Shown here: positions 1 to 7,065 of the stretch, one piece after another
How positions within the stretch are numbered: position 1 is the first letter of the stretch
Layout of the letters: every line of letters starts with the position of its first letter
NCBI GenBank assembly: GCA_964449895.1
Contig: CAYVBY010000010.1
Coordinates: 1-64,000, forward strand
Source of the DNA: Intestinibacter sp964449895
Lineage (GTDB): Bacteria > Bacillota > Clostridia > Peptostreptococcales > Peptostreptococcaceae
Length of the DNA: 64,000 nt
Direction: 5' to 3'
Notes under the pieces: model-generated
The model's database searches: none
What the model saw: only the letters and a program-made list of their open reading frames with translations
Told to the model about the DNA's origin: nothing
Translations under genes and position numbers: made by a program

Positions 1-1
1 A

Positions 2-628
2 ACTTATATATTAACTCACGATAGTATAGGTGTTGGAGAAGATGGACCTACTCATCAACCAATAGAACAATTAGCTGCACTTAGAAGTTTACCAAACATG
101 ACAGTATTTAGACCAGCTGATTCAAACGAAACTGCTGCTGCTTGGTTCTATGCTGTAACTAACAAAACTACACCAACTTCTCTAGTTTTAACTAGACAAG
201 GATTACCACTATACGATATAGATGGAAGAGTTGCTCTAAAAGGAGCTTATATATTAAAAGACTCTAAAAATGAAACTCCTGATGTAATACTTATGGCATC
301 AGGATCTGAAGTAGAATTAATATTTAATGCTGCTGATGAACTTGCTAAAAAAGGAGTTGACGCTAGAGTAGTAAGTATGCCATCATTTGAATTATTCGAA
401 GCTCAAAGCGACGAATACAAAGAAAGCGTACTTCCAAAAGCTGTAAGAAATAGAGTAGCTGTAGAAGCTGCATCTTCTTTCGGATGGCATAAATATGTTG
501 GTTTAGATGGTGAAATAATCGCGCTAGATCATTTCGGAGCATCTGCACCAGCTGGAATATTATTCAAAGAATTTGGATTTACAGTTGAAAATGTAGTTGA
601 AACTGCTTTAAAAGTTGTAGGAAAATAA
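2..628 (+). CDS. tkt: Transketolase, C-terminal part (5' truncated by window edge)
   Basis: Pentose phosphate pathway enzyme that transfers two-carbon units between sugar phosphates using thiamine diphosphate. The open frame runs in from the window edge, so only about 208 C-terminal residues are visible. They begin inside the pyrimidine-binding domain with the family motif HDSIGVGEDGPTHQP and continue into the C-terminal domain (LVLTRQGLP, then DVILMASGSEVELI). The frame ends at a normal stop followed by a strong terminator. Seen: motif match and intact end. The ThDP-binding N-terminal half lies outside the window. The product could be a whole transketolase or the C-terminal subunit of a split one; the visible part does not decide this. 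Confidence 0.95.
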   Translation, partial: TYILTHDSIGVGEDGPTHQPIEQLAALRSLPNMTVFRPADSNETAAAWFYAVTNKTTPTSLVLTRQGLPLYDIDGRVALKGAYILKDSKNETPDVILMASGSEVELIFNAADELAKKGVDARVVSMPSFELFEAQSDEYKESVLPKAVRNRVAVEAASSFGWHKYVGLDGEIIALDHFGASAPAGILFKEFGFTVENVVETALKVVGK

Positions 629-640
629 TTTAGAATTAAT

Positions 641-687
641 AAAAAAGAAGAGGAATAATCTAATTTAGATTTTTCCTCTTCTTTTTT
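641..687 (+). terminator. Intrinsic terminator after transketolase
   Basis: An A-rich arm AAAAAAGAAGAGGAA pairs with TTCCTCTTCTTTTTT across a 17-base loop and ends in a T run. It separates tkt from the accessory cassette that follows. Confidence 0.85.
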
Positions 688-711
688 ATTAAAAACAAAA
701 ATATCTGAATT

Positions 712-740
712 TTGCAAAAATTATAAAGTTATAGTATAAT
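712..740 (+). promoter_or_regulatory. Sigma-A promoter of the three-gene cassette
   Basis: TTGCAA (712-717) and a perfect TATAAT (735-740) are 17 bases apart. The predicted transcript has a 5' leader of roughly 125 bases before the first gene at 871, with no clear internal hairpin or operator. This gives the cassette its own promoter, independent of tkt. Confidence 0.7.
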
Positions 741-870
741 CTAAATAACGAGGCATATAGTAATATAATTAGAAAAGTCATGCTTACATATCTTAAAATA
801 TAAATTACAAATAAATATTGATGTTGATTAATATATAATTATAGAATAATAAAATGGGGGAGAGTTTATT

Positions 871-2529
871 ATGAGTAAATCATATGTTATTGAAGCTAGC
901 AAAGATTTTTATCCAGATAAGAATAATGATATAATGGATAGCCTTTTTGAGCAGTATGAAAAGGTAATTATTAGAAGTATAATAACTTCTTTTGGATTGG
1001 ATTTTTTTATAAAAGATCAGCATGGAGGAGATGTTGATACAATAAACAATGTTCGACAAATAGGAATTGACGATCAAATGATTTATAAAAATAAATCTAA
1101 TCAAAAAAATTATGAAAATAGACAGGAATATGATAAAGAGATATCAAGAGTTTATCATCAAGATGAAAACTATATTTCTAGAAATAGGGAAATTAGTAGG
1201 CAAAAAAAGGAAGGAACTTTAAAAGATGCTTATACTGATAAAATAGTTAAACGTAGTGCTAATATTGATTTAGATCATGTTATTTCAGCTAAAGAAATTC
1301 ATGATGATAGAGGTAGAGTACTAGCGGGATTAAGTGGATGTGAACTTGCAAATAGTGAGGAAAATTTACAAGCTACAGATAGATCTATAAATAGGTCAAT
1401 GGGTAAAAAGGGTATTAAAGAATATGCTGAATATTTAGAGGATACAAGAAAAGAGCGTCAAAAACAAATTACAATTCTAAAATCAAAAAATCAATTAACT
1501 GATAAGGAAAGAAAACAACTTAATAAATATGAAAAACTTGAAGAAGTAGATATTCAACAAATGAAAAAGATAGATTCTCAATCTAGAAAATCATATGAGG
1601 CAAAGTTAGCATCTGCATACTATACTAGTCCAAATTTTAGGAAGGATGTAGCATTTGCAGCAGGCACAGTTGGTTTAAAAATGGGTATAAGAGAAACTTT
1701 AGGATTTGTATTTACAGAAATATGGTTTTGTGTTAAAGATGAGTTTAGTAAAATAGGAAATACATTTAATTTTAAGGAATTGTTAAATTCAATAGGAAAT
1801 GGAATAAAGCATGGAATAGAAAATGCTAAAGAAAAATATAAACAACTTTTGGACAAATTTAAAGACGGAGCACTCGCAGGGGTATTGTCAAGTATTACAA
1901 CCACTCTTTGTAATATATTTTTTACGACAGCTAAAAATGTAGTCAAATTAATAAGACAAGTATACCCTTCTCTTGTAGAAGCATCTAAAGTGTTATTTTT
2001 AAATCCAGATAATTTCAGATTTGGTGATAGAATTAGAGCTGTATTAAAGATAATAGCAACAGGTGCTAGTGTAGTAGTTGGTACAGTAGTTGGTGATGCT
2101 ATAAGTAAAACTCCTATTGCTACAATTCCAGTAGTAAGTCAAATATTACCTACTTTTTGTGGAACATTTGTAACAGGTATCATGACTTGTTCAATACTTT
2201 ATTTCTTTGATAGAAGTAAAATTATGAATAAGTTAGTTAATTCACTTAATAAAGTAAGTACTTTAAGTTCAGAAGTTGATTATTTTCGACAAGTAGCTAA
2301 GTATTTTGAAATGTATGCAGCTAAACTTATGGAAATTGATTTAGAAAAATTTAAAAAAGAAACTTCTTTATATAATTCATTTGCCCAAGAAATAGAAAAT
2401 ATAACAGATGAAAAAGAACTTAATAAAAGATTAAAAGAAATAATGTCTGTAACAGGAATAAAAATTCCTTGGGAAGGTGAATTTGATAGTTTTATGAGCA
2501 ATAGAAATAATAGATTGGTGTTTGAATAA
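871..2529 (+). CDS. HNN-nuclease-like protein with C-terminal membrane segments
   Basis: A 552-residue protein with a strong Shine-Dalgarno (GGGGGAGAG) 8 bases before ATG. Residues 130-178 resemble an HNH/HNN endonuclease core: D135-H136 (LDHVISAKEIH), N165 (EENLQ) and N174 (SINRSMG). The usual zinc cysteines are absent. Residues about 180-250 are charged and helical. From about 260 onward several hydrophobic or amphipathic stretches occur, the strongest at about 390-450 (IIATGASVVVGTVVG and FCGTFVTGIMTCSILYFF), so the C-terminal half is probably membrane-associated. From memory, proteins of this kind in Proteobacteria are sometimes mislabelled cobalamin adenosyltransferase; nothing here supports that. 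The stop overlaps the next start (TAATG), implying coupled translation. Function is not established; a genome-conflict role is my inference from motif and context. Confidence 0.6.
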   Translation: MSKSYVIEASKDFYPDKNNDIMDSLFEQYEKVIIRSIITSFGLDFFIKDQHGGDVDTINNVRQIGIDDQMIYKNKSNQKNYENRQEYDKEISRVYHQDENYISRNREISRQKKEGTLKDAYTDKIVKRSANIDLDHVISAKEIHDDRGRVLAGLSGCELANSEENLQATDRSINRSMGKKGIKEYAEYLEDTRKERQKQITILKSKNQLTDKERKQLNKYEKLEEVDIQQMKKIDSQSRKSYEAKLASAYYTSPNFRKDVAFAAGTVGLKMGIRETLGFVFTEIWFCVKDEFSKIGNTFNFKELLNSIGNGIKHGIENAKEKYKQLLDKFKDGALAGVLSSITTTLCNIFFTTAKNVVKLIRQVYPSLVEASKVLFLNPDNFRFGDRIRAVLKIIATGASVVVGTVVGDAISKTPIATIPVVSQILPTFCGTFVTGIMTCSILYFFDRSKIMNKLVNSLNKVSTLSSEVDYFRQVAKYFEMYAAKLMEIDLEKFKKETSLYNSFAQEIENITDEKELNKRLKEIMSVTGIKIPWEGEFDSFMSNRNNRLVFE

Positions 2530-2780
2530 TGTTTAAATGTGATAAATGTGGAGAATGTTGTAGAAATCTTAATAAATCAAATTTATATGATGATTTAAAT
2601 AGAGGAGATGGAATTTGTAAATACTTAGAAGGAAATATATGTAGTATTTATGAGGATAGACCTTTATTATGTCGCGTCGATGAAAGCTATGAGCTATTAT
2701 TTAAAGAAATAATAAATCGTAGCGATTATTATAAATTTAATTACGAGTCTTGTAAAATATTAAAGGCAAAGACTTTATAG
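2529..2780 (+). CDS. YkgJ-type cysteine cluster protein (small)
   Basis: An 83-residue protein with the YkgJ-family pattern: CDKCGECC near the N-terminus, then ICKYL, ICSIY and RPLLCR, giving eight cysteines in the region expected to hold a Zn or Fe-S centre. Its ATG overlaps the preceding stop by one base, so it is probably translated by ribosomes leaving the upstream gene. It lies between a nuclease-like membrane protein and a glycine-zipper membrane protein. Family membership is clear. The role in this cassette, perhaps a redox or metal-sensing switch, is inference. Confidence 0.7.
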   Translation: MFKCDKCGECCRNLNKSNLYDDLNRGDGICKYLEGNICSIYEDRPLLCRVDESYELLFKEIINRSDYYKFNYESCKILKAKTL

Positions 2781-2791
2781 GAGGGATTATT

Positions 2792-3817
2792 ATGCCATTA
2801 CCATTTATTTTAGGTGGATTAGCTGCTGTGGCGGGAGTAGCAGGAGTTGCTACTGGAGTAAACGGAGCAATAAAAATGAAAGATGCAAATGACACTATGA
2901 AATCTGCACAATATAATCATGAAAAAAATATTGAGCGATTTAAAGAACATAATAAAATGACAACAGAAAAGATGGATAGCTTGGGAAAAAAAGAACTTGA
3001 AATCTTAAAAAGCTTTGAACGATTTTCTAAAGCAATTGAAAAAATACAAAATAAACCAGAATTTAAAGCGTATAAAAAAGAATCAGTTGAAATACCGAAA
3101 TATGATGCTGAAGAACTAAAAGAAGTATCTGTTGGAGCAGGAGTATTACTAGGAGGTATTGGTGGAGCAGCTGCAGGAACTGCTGGTGGATTTGCAGCGG
3201 CTGGAGCAACTACTGCAGCTGTAATGGCACTAGGAACAGCTTCAACAGGTACTGCTATTGCATCTTTAAGTGGAGTTGCGGCTACGAATGCTACTTTGGC
3301 TGCGTTAGGCGGTGGAGCTGTAGCAGCTGGAGGAGGGGGGATGGCACTAGGTTCAGCCGTCTTAGGAGCAGCAACTTTAGGAGTTGGATTTCTTGTTGGT
3401 GGAGTTATATTTAATGTAACTGGTTCATCTATTTCAGATAAAGCAGATGAAGCTTGGAGCCAAATGAAAAAAGCAGAAAAGGAAATAGATAAAATATGTA
3501 CATATCTTGATGAGCTAAGGGATATAGCATATCAGTATATGTTGTCTGTTGAAAAGGTGGAAAAATTATATAATTATAACTTGAATAGGCTTGAAAATAC
3601 TTTAATGACTAAAACAAACTGGAATTATTTTTCAGATGAAGAAAAACTAACAACTGAAAATACAATTTTGCTTGTAGGATTACTTTATAATATGTGTAAG
3701 GTAGAACTTGTATTAAAGTCAAATAATGAAAATGAATTAAATGAAATAAATAAAGTAAAAATCGATGAAATTATAAAAGGTGCGAATGATTTTATTAGAG
3801 AAAGAAACTTATTTTAA
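2792..3817 (+). CDS. Glycine-zipper membrane protein, possible effector
   Basis: A 341-residue protein starting 11 bases after the YkgJ-type gene with a good AGGAGG site. Residues 5-27 are hydrophobic (LGGLAAVAGVAGVATGV). A charged helical stretch covers about 30-105. A long Gly/Ala-rich region at about 112-215 (for example GGIGGAAAGTAGGFAAAG) has the GxxxG spacing of glycine zippers that pack in membranes. The C-terminal 120 residues are helical and charged. Gly/Ala codons make the middle of the gene much richer in G+C than its neighbours. Such segments occur in pore-forming and lipid-inserting proteins, but no specific family is recognised. It is the last gene of the cassette and is followed by a terminator. 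Confidence 0.6.
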   Translation: MPLPFILGGLAAVAGVAGVATGVNGAIKMKDANDTMKSAQYNHEKNIERFKEHNKMTTEKMDSLGKKELEILKSFERFSKAIEKIQNKPEFKAYKKESVEIPKYDAEELKEVSVGAGVLLGGIGGAAAGTAGGFAAAGATTAAVMALGTASTGTAIASLSGVAATNATLAALGGGAVAAGGGGMALGSAVLGAATLGVGFLVGGVIFNVTGSSISDKADEAWSQMKKAEKEIDKICTYLDELRDIAYQYMLSVEKVEKLYNYNLNRLENTLMTKTNWNYFSDEEKLTTENTILLVGLLYNMCKVELVLKSNNENELNEINKVKIDEIIKGANDFIRERNLF

Positions 3818-3840
3818 TATTAAATTATAGTTAAAAGATA

Positions 3841-3880
3841 AAAAAGATTTAGAATGTGTATGCATTTTAAATCTTTTTTT
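3841..3880 (+). terminator. Intrinsic terminator ending the cassette
   Basis: AAAAAGATTTA and TAAATCTTTTTTT pair, with inner AATG/CATT pairs, and end in a seven-T run directly after the glycine-zipper gene. Confidence 0.85.
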
Positions 3881-4614
3881 ATAAAAAAAGAATAAATAGT
3901 TCTAATTTATATAGATTATAAGGTAAAAAAAAGAATAATGGTATAAAATAATAGTAGGGGGTAATAAAAATTCTAAATTAAATTTAGATTCAAAATAATA
4001 AAGAATTCCTTAAAGTAGTTTCTAATATATTACAAGAATTATAATAAAATTAATCTAAAAAATCCTAGGATATGATACATCTAGAGAGTTTGAAATTTTT
4101 TCTGTAAATAACTTTCTATGATATTTTTAGATGGCATAGGCTTGCTAATTTAGCCTATGCCTATTTTCAATATAAATATATTTAATTGTATGTCAATAAA
4201 AGCTTTTAGAAAGCATTTTTTGATTTACATTTAATTTAATCTAATCTTCCTTCAAACATTATTGCTAATTCGCCGTAGGCTAAGCACCATCCTCGAAGAG
4301 ATTTGTCCATTTTTTAGGAGCTTTAAATGTTGAAAGATATAAGGCTTTTAATAAGCTGTATCGCTTGGAAATACACTACGTTGACGGTTTAAACGACGAA
4401 TAGTGTTATTAAGACTTTATATTGCATTTGTAGCATATATTATTTTTGTAACATTAGACGAAAACTTAAATATTGGGCAAATAGCATCTCAATTATCAAC
4501 CCAACTTTTCATAGAATTAGGATATTGTTTTTACTATAAAAAACTGTTTCCTATTCAATATTTACAGATCTTTTTCCACACAGTCTATATTTATAGTTTT
4601 ATATCAAGATATAA
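3881..4614. other. Intergenic region with IS remnant, no intact gene
   Basis: Between the cassette terminator and the next gene (minus strand, ending at 4615) I find only AT-rich sequence (3881-4089) and the decayed IS256-type fragment. An open frame of 88 codons on the plus strand at 4403-4669 is the antisense of the transposase remnant and of the end of the next gene; it has no ribosome site and is not a gene. Confidence 0.7.
4090..4545 (-). mobile_element. Decayed 3' end of an IS256-family element (transposase remnant)
   Basis: Reading the minus strand, about 4545 down to 4236, gives the C-terminal end of a Mutator/IS256 transposase broken by stops and a frameshift. Recognisable pieces are SMKSWVDN (next codon TGA where Trp is expected), KFSSNV, IIYATNAI (next codon TAA where the catalytic-region Glu is expected), SLNNTIRRLNRQRSVFPSD, and after a frame change SLRGWCLAYGELAIMFEGRL with its stop at 4236-4238. 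Downstream is a perfect 10-base inverted repeat (4133-4142 with 4152-4161, GGCATAGGCT), then a region at 4090-4115 resembling the element's end. No 5' half is visible. It is inactive and marks an old insertion beside the cassette. Confidence 0.75.
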
Positions 4615-5874
4615 TCAATCATTTTCAACCCAAACAGGGGCACTGACACTAATTTTATTATTTGTCTGAAATATCAACAAATAATAAAAAGAATTTTTTT
4701 CAAATTCATCTAGACTAAATTCATATTTCACCAAATTAGAATTAAACACTTTACTTTTTACAACTTTACCGTTATTACTGACGATGCAAATTTTATTTAT
4801 CTTGTTAGATATTTTAGGATCTACGGCGCTTATAGTGAAGTTTAACTTTGAAGGATTTTTTATAATAGAGCCAAGTGTGTTGTTATTTATATAAAATTCC
4901 AAGTTTAAATTACTATTATTTGTAACATAGGTTCTTCTATTTTTCAAACCATCAAGCAAGCTATCTTTATTTAAATCAGTTGCTAAGATTTTAGTAAAAA
5001 AATTTGATGATACAGGTGATATATGATATCCACTATTTAAAGCTTCGTTGTAAATATTTAAGTAAAATGGAGTTTTGCTATTTTCATCAAAATTTCTTAC
5101 ATCTATTAGAGAAAATATTTTATCTGCATAAGGGGAGTATCTCATATAGTTGAATGAATTTAAGCTATTTGATGTTGGTGTAAATTGGCAGATGATTTCT
5201 CCGTTAAAAAATAATTTTTCATATATATTTATTAAATTTAAATTATTTGATTTTAGATTTAGAACTTGGTTTAAATCTGAATCTTCTAATTTATAAGTAG
5301 TTATTAAATCTTTATTTGAATAAAAACTAAAATTTTCTAAAGTTACAAAGTTAAAATTTTTAATCTTTTCTTTAAGCTCAGATTTTGAGGTATTATTTGA
5401 TGCATAAAACTCAGATGAAATTATATAAAAGTCATTTTTTAGTTTTGATAAATCTTCATTTTCGCATAAAAAAGAACCGTTTAAGCTTTTATATATAGGA
5501 GTTCCAACTGTGAAATACCACTCTAGAGTAGTTTTATTTTTTAAATCATCACTCACTATAATTTTTACAATTTGGTTTCCTCTTTTTAGTTTTTGAGAAG
5601 GTCTATACACGATAGAGTCTTTTGTTATTTTTGCGTTTTTAGTTACATCTATGTTATTTAAATACAATTTTATATATTTTATTTTATTGTCGCTTTGAAA
5701 AGTCGCCTTTATAGTAGGTCTTGAAATTATGTATTCTTCAGATTTTGAAGGTGTAATAATTGTTATTTTAGGCTTTATATTTTCTTTTGATAGACTATTT
5801 AAACTAGATAAATTAATATTTATAAATAGTAAGAAAAATAGAAAAAATACTAATATATATTTATAAAATTTCAT
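4615..5874 (-). CDS. Secreted Ig-like / PHP (CehA-McbA)-like protein
   Basis: A 419-residue exported protein. Residues 1-30 form a signal peptide or single membrane anchor. Residues about 36-125 look like an Ig-like beta domain (KITIITPSKSEEYIISRPTI through LEWYFTVG). The remainder resembles PHP-type phosphoesterases of the CehA/McbA group, most clearly at its end: DGLKNRRTYVTNNSNLNLEF followed by INNNTLGSII, which matches the family's typical close. I do not see the His-rich metal sites expected of an active PHP enzyme. AAAGGAT precedes the ATG. It sits downstream of the deacetylase gene on the same strand, separated by that gene's terminator. Function unknown, probably extracellular. Confidence 0.5.
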   Translation of the reverse strand: MKFYKYILVFFLFFLLFININLSSLNSLSKENIKPKITIITPSKSEEYIISRPTIKATFQSDNKIKYIKLYLNNIDVTKNAKITKDSIVYRPSQKLKRGNQIVKIIVSDDLKNKTTLEWYFTVGTPIYKSLNGSFLCENEDLSKLKNDFYIISSEFYASNNTSKSELKEKIKNFNFVTLENFSFYSNKDLITTYKLEDSDLNQVLNLKSNNLNLINIYEKLFFNGEIICQFTPTSNSLNSFNYMRYSPYADKIFSLIDVRNFDENSKTPFYLNIYNEALNSGYHISPVSSNFFTKILATDLNKDSLLDGLKNRRTYVTNNSNLNLEFYINNNTLGSIIKNPSKLNFTISAVDPKISNKINKICIVSNNGKVVKSKVFNSNLVKYEFSLDEFEKNSFYYLLIFQTNNKISVSAPVWVEND

Positions 5875-5994
5875 GATATTATCCTTTCGATGATAAATAT
5901 TTTAATATATGTTTTTAGAGTTTTTTATTATTAACCTAAAAATATTTTATGATGAAGTATTTTCAGTATTGCCAAATTATGGTTTAAAGAAAAT

Positions 5995-6027
5995 AAAAAC
6001 TGAGGGAATTACCCCCAGCTTTTTATT
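5995..6027 (-). terminator. Terminator of the PdaA-like gene
   Basis: On the minus strand AGCTGGGGG and CCCTCAGTTTTT form a G+C-rich stem with a TAATT loop and a T run just after the deacetylase stop. Confidence 0.8.
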
Positions 6028-6037
6028 TGATTAAAAA

Positions 6038-6865
6038 TTAGTTGGATTTTTTAATTAAATAATCTAAATTTTTTATTTTATACCCTTCTTTTTCCCAATG
6101 TGTTAAAACATCATCTAATATTTGGCAGTTTGTTTGCGAATTTGAATGAAGTAAAACTATTGCTCCAGGATGTGTTCTAGAGTAAATTTTGTTTTTTGCA
6201 TCTTCTTTTGATGGTTGATTTGAATCGTACCAATCTACATAGGCAAAACTCCAAAATATAGTTGAATATCCTAGATCTTGAGTATATTTTAAAGATTTTT
6301 CACTGAATTTTCCCATTGGAGGTCTAAAGTATTTAGGCATATCTTTGCCAGTTACTTCTTTATATGTTTTTTCTACAGAAAGAAGTTCATTTTTAAACTT
6401 GTCAGTATCTCCAATTTTTGCCATAGAAATATGACTTTTTGAGTGATTGCAAACTAAGTGACCTTCATTTACCATTCTATTTATCAATTCTGGATTATTT
6501 TTTATATAGCTTTCAACTACAAAAAAATTAGCTGAAGCATTGTGTTTTTTTAAAGTATCAAGTAATAAATTGGTATATCCATTTTCATATCCTGCATCAA
6601 ATGTTAAGTATATCACCTTTTCTTTTTTATCTCCTACATAGTAAGAGTTATAGTTTTTGAAAAAATCAGCTTCTTTTATAGGGTCTGGCTGTTTGTGGTC
6701 TTGTCTAGGATTAAAATACCAATTGTATTCAGTAGTGCTTAGATTTTCATCCATAATTTGAGTTTTTGATTTGTGGAATAAATTGGGGTTAGTAAGTCCT
6801 ATAAAACACATTAGAACTACAAAAAAACCTATGATTAAGTAATGGGATAAATTATTGTTTTTCAA
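6038..6865 (-). CDS. pdaA: Peptidoglycan muramic-acid deacetylase, PdaA-like
   Basis: A 275-residue polysaccharide deacetylase (NodB fold) of the PdaA type. PdaA removes acetyl groups from muramic acid to allow muramic-delta-lactam formation in spore cortex. An N-terminal signal anchor (about 8-26) is followed by the PdaA variant of motif 1, YLTFDAGYENGYT (Asp-Ala-Gly instead of Asp-Asp-Gly), then motif 2 HSKSHIS, motif 3 YFRPPMGKFSE and motif 5 LLHSNS. The start is TTG at 6865, 7 bases after AAGGAGGT. The spore cortex role is inferred from the subtype; a vegetative function remains possible. Confidence 0.85.
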   Translation of the reverse strand: MKNNNLSHYLIIGFFVVLMCFIGLTNPNLFHKSKTQIMDENLSTTEYNWYFNPRQDHKQPDPIKEADFFKNYNSYYVGDKKEKVIYLTFDAGYENGYTNLLLDTLKKHNASANFFVVESYIKNNPELINRMVNEGHLVCNHSKSHISMAKIGDTDKFKNELLSVEKTYKEVTGKDMPKYFRPPMGKFSEKSLKYTQDLGYSTIFWSFAYVDWYDSNQPSKEDAKNKIYSRTHPGAIVLLHSNSQTNCQILDDVLTHWEKEGYKIKNLDYLIKKSN

Positions 6866-7065
6866 TGTTAGACCTCCTTATAATTTTATAATTAAGTATT
6901 AAAAAGATTATTAATATTTTTTTGACATTTACAAAAAATATTCCTGTTAAATATTAAAAACAATTTGTAAAAAATATGTTATCGTATATTACAAAATATG
7001 TTTAAATTAAATGTGATGTATAGTAAAGTAATAGGTGAGGATTTAGAAAAGAGAGGTAGATGTAT

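Noticed and set aside
871..2529. Cobalamin adenosyltransferase, a label I recall on similar proteins
   Set aside because: No adenosyltransferase motif is visible; the only recognisable core is HNN-like and the rest is membrane-associated.
4403..4669. An 88-codon plus-strand open frame
   Set aside because: It is the antisense of the IS256-type remnant and of the end of the secreted protein gene, with no ribosome site.
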